This document shows, in pieces, positions 62,748 through 64,000 of a stretch of DNA of 64,000 nt. The notes under the pieces are model-generated. The model saw only the letters and a list, made by a program, of their open reading frames with translations. It was not told the DNA's origin and did no database searches. Within the stretch, counting starts at the first letter, position 1. Each line of letters begins with the position of its first letter. This DNA is from Endozoicomonas gorgoniicola (lineage in GTDB: Bacteria > Pseudomonadota > Gammaproteobacteria > Pseudomonadales > Endozoicomonadaceae): contig NZ_JAPFCC010000001.1 of NCBI RefSeq assembly GCF_025562715.2, positions 2,994,501 through 3,058,500 on the forward strand, given 5' to 3'. The position numbers and the translations under genes were made by a program.

Positions 62748-62918
62748 ATGTTAACTACACGACCACAGGCAATAAGTCTGGAACTGGAAGATTTGCCAGA
62801 CACCCATACTCGGACAGAGAAATATATAGATCATCTGGAAAAGCAAAACGGCAATCTAACTAGTGCCTGTCAGAAAACCCCTGAAAAACCTCTTCTGATT
62901 CTGGCGGGCAGGAATTGA
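62748..62918 (+). CDS. Short hypothetical ORF, possible transposase start
   Basis: A 56-codon frame from ATG 62748 (MLTTRPQAISLELEDLPDTH...EKYIDHLEKQN) has a plausible GGAG eight bases upstream. Its short helix with EKYIDHLEKQN resembles the N-terminal coiled coil of some IS66- or ISNCY-type transposases, but nothing catalytic follows. 62919-63067 is empty as far as I can tell. Confidence 0.3.
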   Translation: MLTTRPQAISLELEDLPDTHTRTEKYIDHLEKQNGNLTSACQKTPEKPLLILAGRN

Positions 62919-63067
62919 TAGTGATCAGATTTCACTGCCAACACAGTGCAAGAGCAGTTTTTATACTATGCTGCTCAAAATTTAATCAAAATCACCTATT
63001 TCCGAGCATAGTAAACCCTCACGCATGGCATGATCAAAAGCAAAGGAGCGGGTATCTGGCTCGAAGG

Positions 63068-64000
63068 TTACTGACGATCTCTGGTCAGAAGAATTTTACC
63101 CAGCCGCTTCAAATTACCGGCAACAACCGCCAGTGCAACGTAGCGCTTAAAACCCTCAATGCCTTTATCCGGGCATTTGTCGAGACCGTTCGCCTCCAGT
63201 GCATTGATATCAGATTCAACGGCTGAGTGTTTTCTTTTTGCCCGAATAAATTCCGGGTGAGATTCCCGCTTTTTGTCAATGGCTGACAGCCTGCCTTTTT
63301 TGGGCAAAACTGCACGTTCCAGCAGCACTTCGAGCTTTTCAAGATTACCCGGACTCCAGAAACCTTTGTCGTAGCTCACCTGGCTTAATGCTGAAAACCG
63401 TTTTTTGGCACCCTCTGCCATAGGCACTGTAACCTGGTCGTCTGTCTGCTTTTGCATGACCTGGTGATGCAGGGTAAAACCAAACTGATCCTGCAACACG
63501 CAAACCCGTAATCCCAACTCCACCGGGGTTCCGGCTTTCCCCTTGCTGATCCACTCGGTGTGAGGTTCAAAAATTGAGAACACCTTCTCATTATGAGGAA
63601 TCTGCTCGTACTCAATAACCCGCCGGTAAATCAGGTCTATCTGATGGTGGCTATGGGCAATGTGGTATTTAAGGTTCTCCAGCCTTGGCTCATCCGGTTG
63701 TTGTTTGGTCAGCAAAGACAAGGTCAATTCAGCTTTGCGGATAATTGAGGTGCTGTACTTGATGTACTCAAGATGAGCCATTTCAACTTCGTGCTGCCGC
63801 AAGCGCTGTTTCAATTCACAGGTAGCGCTGGAATGCTTCAGGTTTCGTGCTTTGTTATAACGCTTGCGGTGCTGATCCTTCAGGTATTCACGCTGACGCC
63901 AGCCCGGCAGTCGATACTGGTCAGATAGAGCTGACGCAAACTCGATACTCTTACGACAAGCGTCGCTCAATAAGCCGATATCCGTAGGAAAGTGGACATC
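63068..64000 (-). CDS. ISNCY-type transposase, C-terminal part (runs off window)
   Basis: The frame is open to the window edge on the minus strand: HFPTDIGLLSDACRKSIEFA precedes the first in-frame candidate start, so the visible 310 residues are the 3' portion of a larger gene. Motifs include the HFPTD block common to ISNCY/IS1182-like DDE enzymes, FEPHTEWISKGKAGTPVELGLRV, SYDKGFWSPGN (a likely second acidic site) and KRKHSAVESDINALEANGLDKC, with a Glu in the final catalytic helix. The C-terminus is complete. Exact family is tentative. Confidence 0.82.
   Translation of the reverse strand, partial: DVHFPTDIGLLSDACRKSIEFASALSDQYRLPGWRQREYLKDQHRKRYNKARNLKHSSATCELKQRLRQHEVEMAHLEYIKYSTSIIRKAELTLSLLTKQQPDEPRLENLKYHIAHSHHQIDLIYRRVIEYEQIPHNEKVFSIFEPHTEWISKGKAGTPVELGLRVCVLQDQFGFTLHHQVMQKQTDDQVTVPMAEGAKKRFSALSQVSYDKGFWSPGNLEKLEVLLERAVLPKKGRLSAIDKKRESHPEFIRAKRKHSAVESDINALEANGLDKCPDKGIEGFKRYVALAVVAGNLKRLGKILLTRDRQ

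Overview
The window looks like a heavily rearranged accessory region of a marine, probably host-associated gammaproteobacterium. An Endozoicomonas-like genome is my best guess, an inference from moderate GC, very high insertion-sequence load, integron cassettes, a clade-3 catalase pair and effector-like proteins; no rRNA or housekeeping gene fixes the taxon. I see no tRNA, rRNA or CRISPR array.

Layout. (1) 1-4,100: an integron gene cassette whose attC site is split by a 1.93-kb group II intron, then an IS200-type element and an IS remnant. (2) 4,200-10,000: two large proteins of unknown function, one secreted, mucin-like and membrane-anchored, the other a long possible effector, separated by decayed IS110 and IS1 pieces. 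(3) 10,000-18,000: nested insertion sequences (IS4 interrupted by an IS1634-type element, IS1380, an IS66 remnant) around a cytoplasmic catalase, plus a second attC site and a fragment of a second group II intron. (4) 18,300-27,600: periplasmic catalase with an ankyrin partner (katB-ankB type), a 1,078-residue plasmid-type replication helicase, and a regulator / flavin-split-barrel / NCS1-permease group whose two converging transcription units share a diverged upstream element. (5) 27,400-51,600: an F-type (MPF-F) conjugation system in the order traH, traG, traC, a trbC-traW-traU fusion, traN, traL, traE, traK, traB, traV, traA-like pilin, a MobH-like relaxase, traD, a DUF4400 protein and a truncated traF. 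It is interrupted by a YopT-like (C58) protease module between direct repeats and by a parDE module broken by IS630. (6) 51,600-60,700: a pile-up of IS1634-type, ISL3, IS66 (two copies), IS1 and an IS481-like element. (7) 60,700-64,000: an integron cassette on the minus strand carrying rnlA-rnlB, flanked by two attC sites, then an ISNCY-type transposase running off the window.

How it fits together. The replication protein, relaxase, coupling protein and transfer genes suggest an integrated or decaying plasmid or ICE. The truncated traF, the degenerate HD motif of the relaxase and the broken TA toxin suggest transfer is impaired. Cargo includes oxidative-stress genes, a candidate effector protease and an RnlAB toxin-antitoxin/anti-phage module. 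Integron attC sites occur at three places in both orientations with no integron integrase in view, the pattern of an integrase-less attC cluster broken up by transposition.
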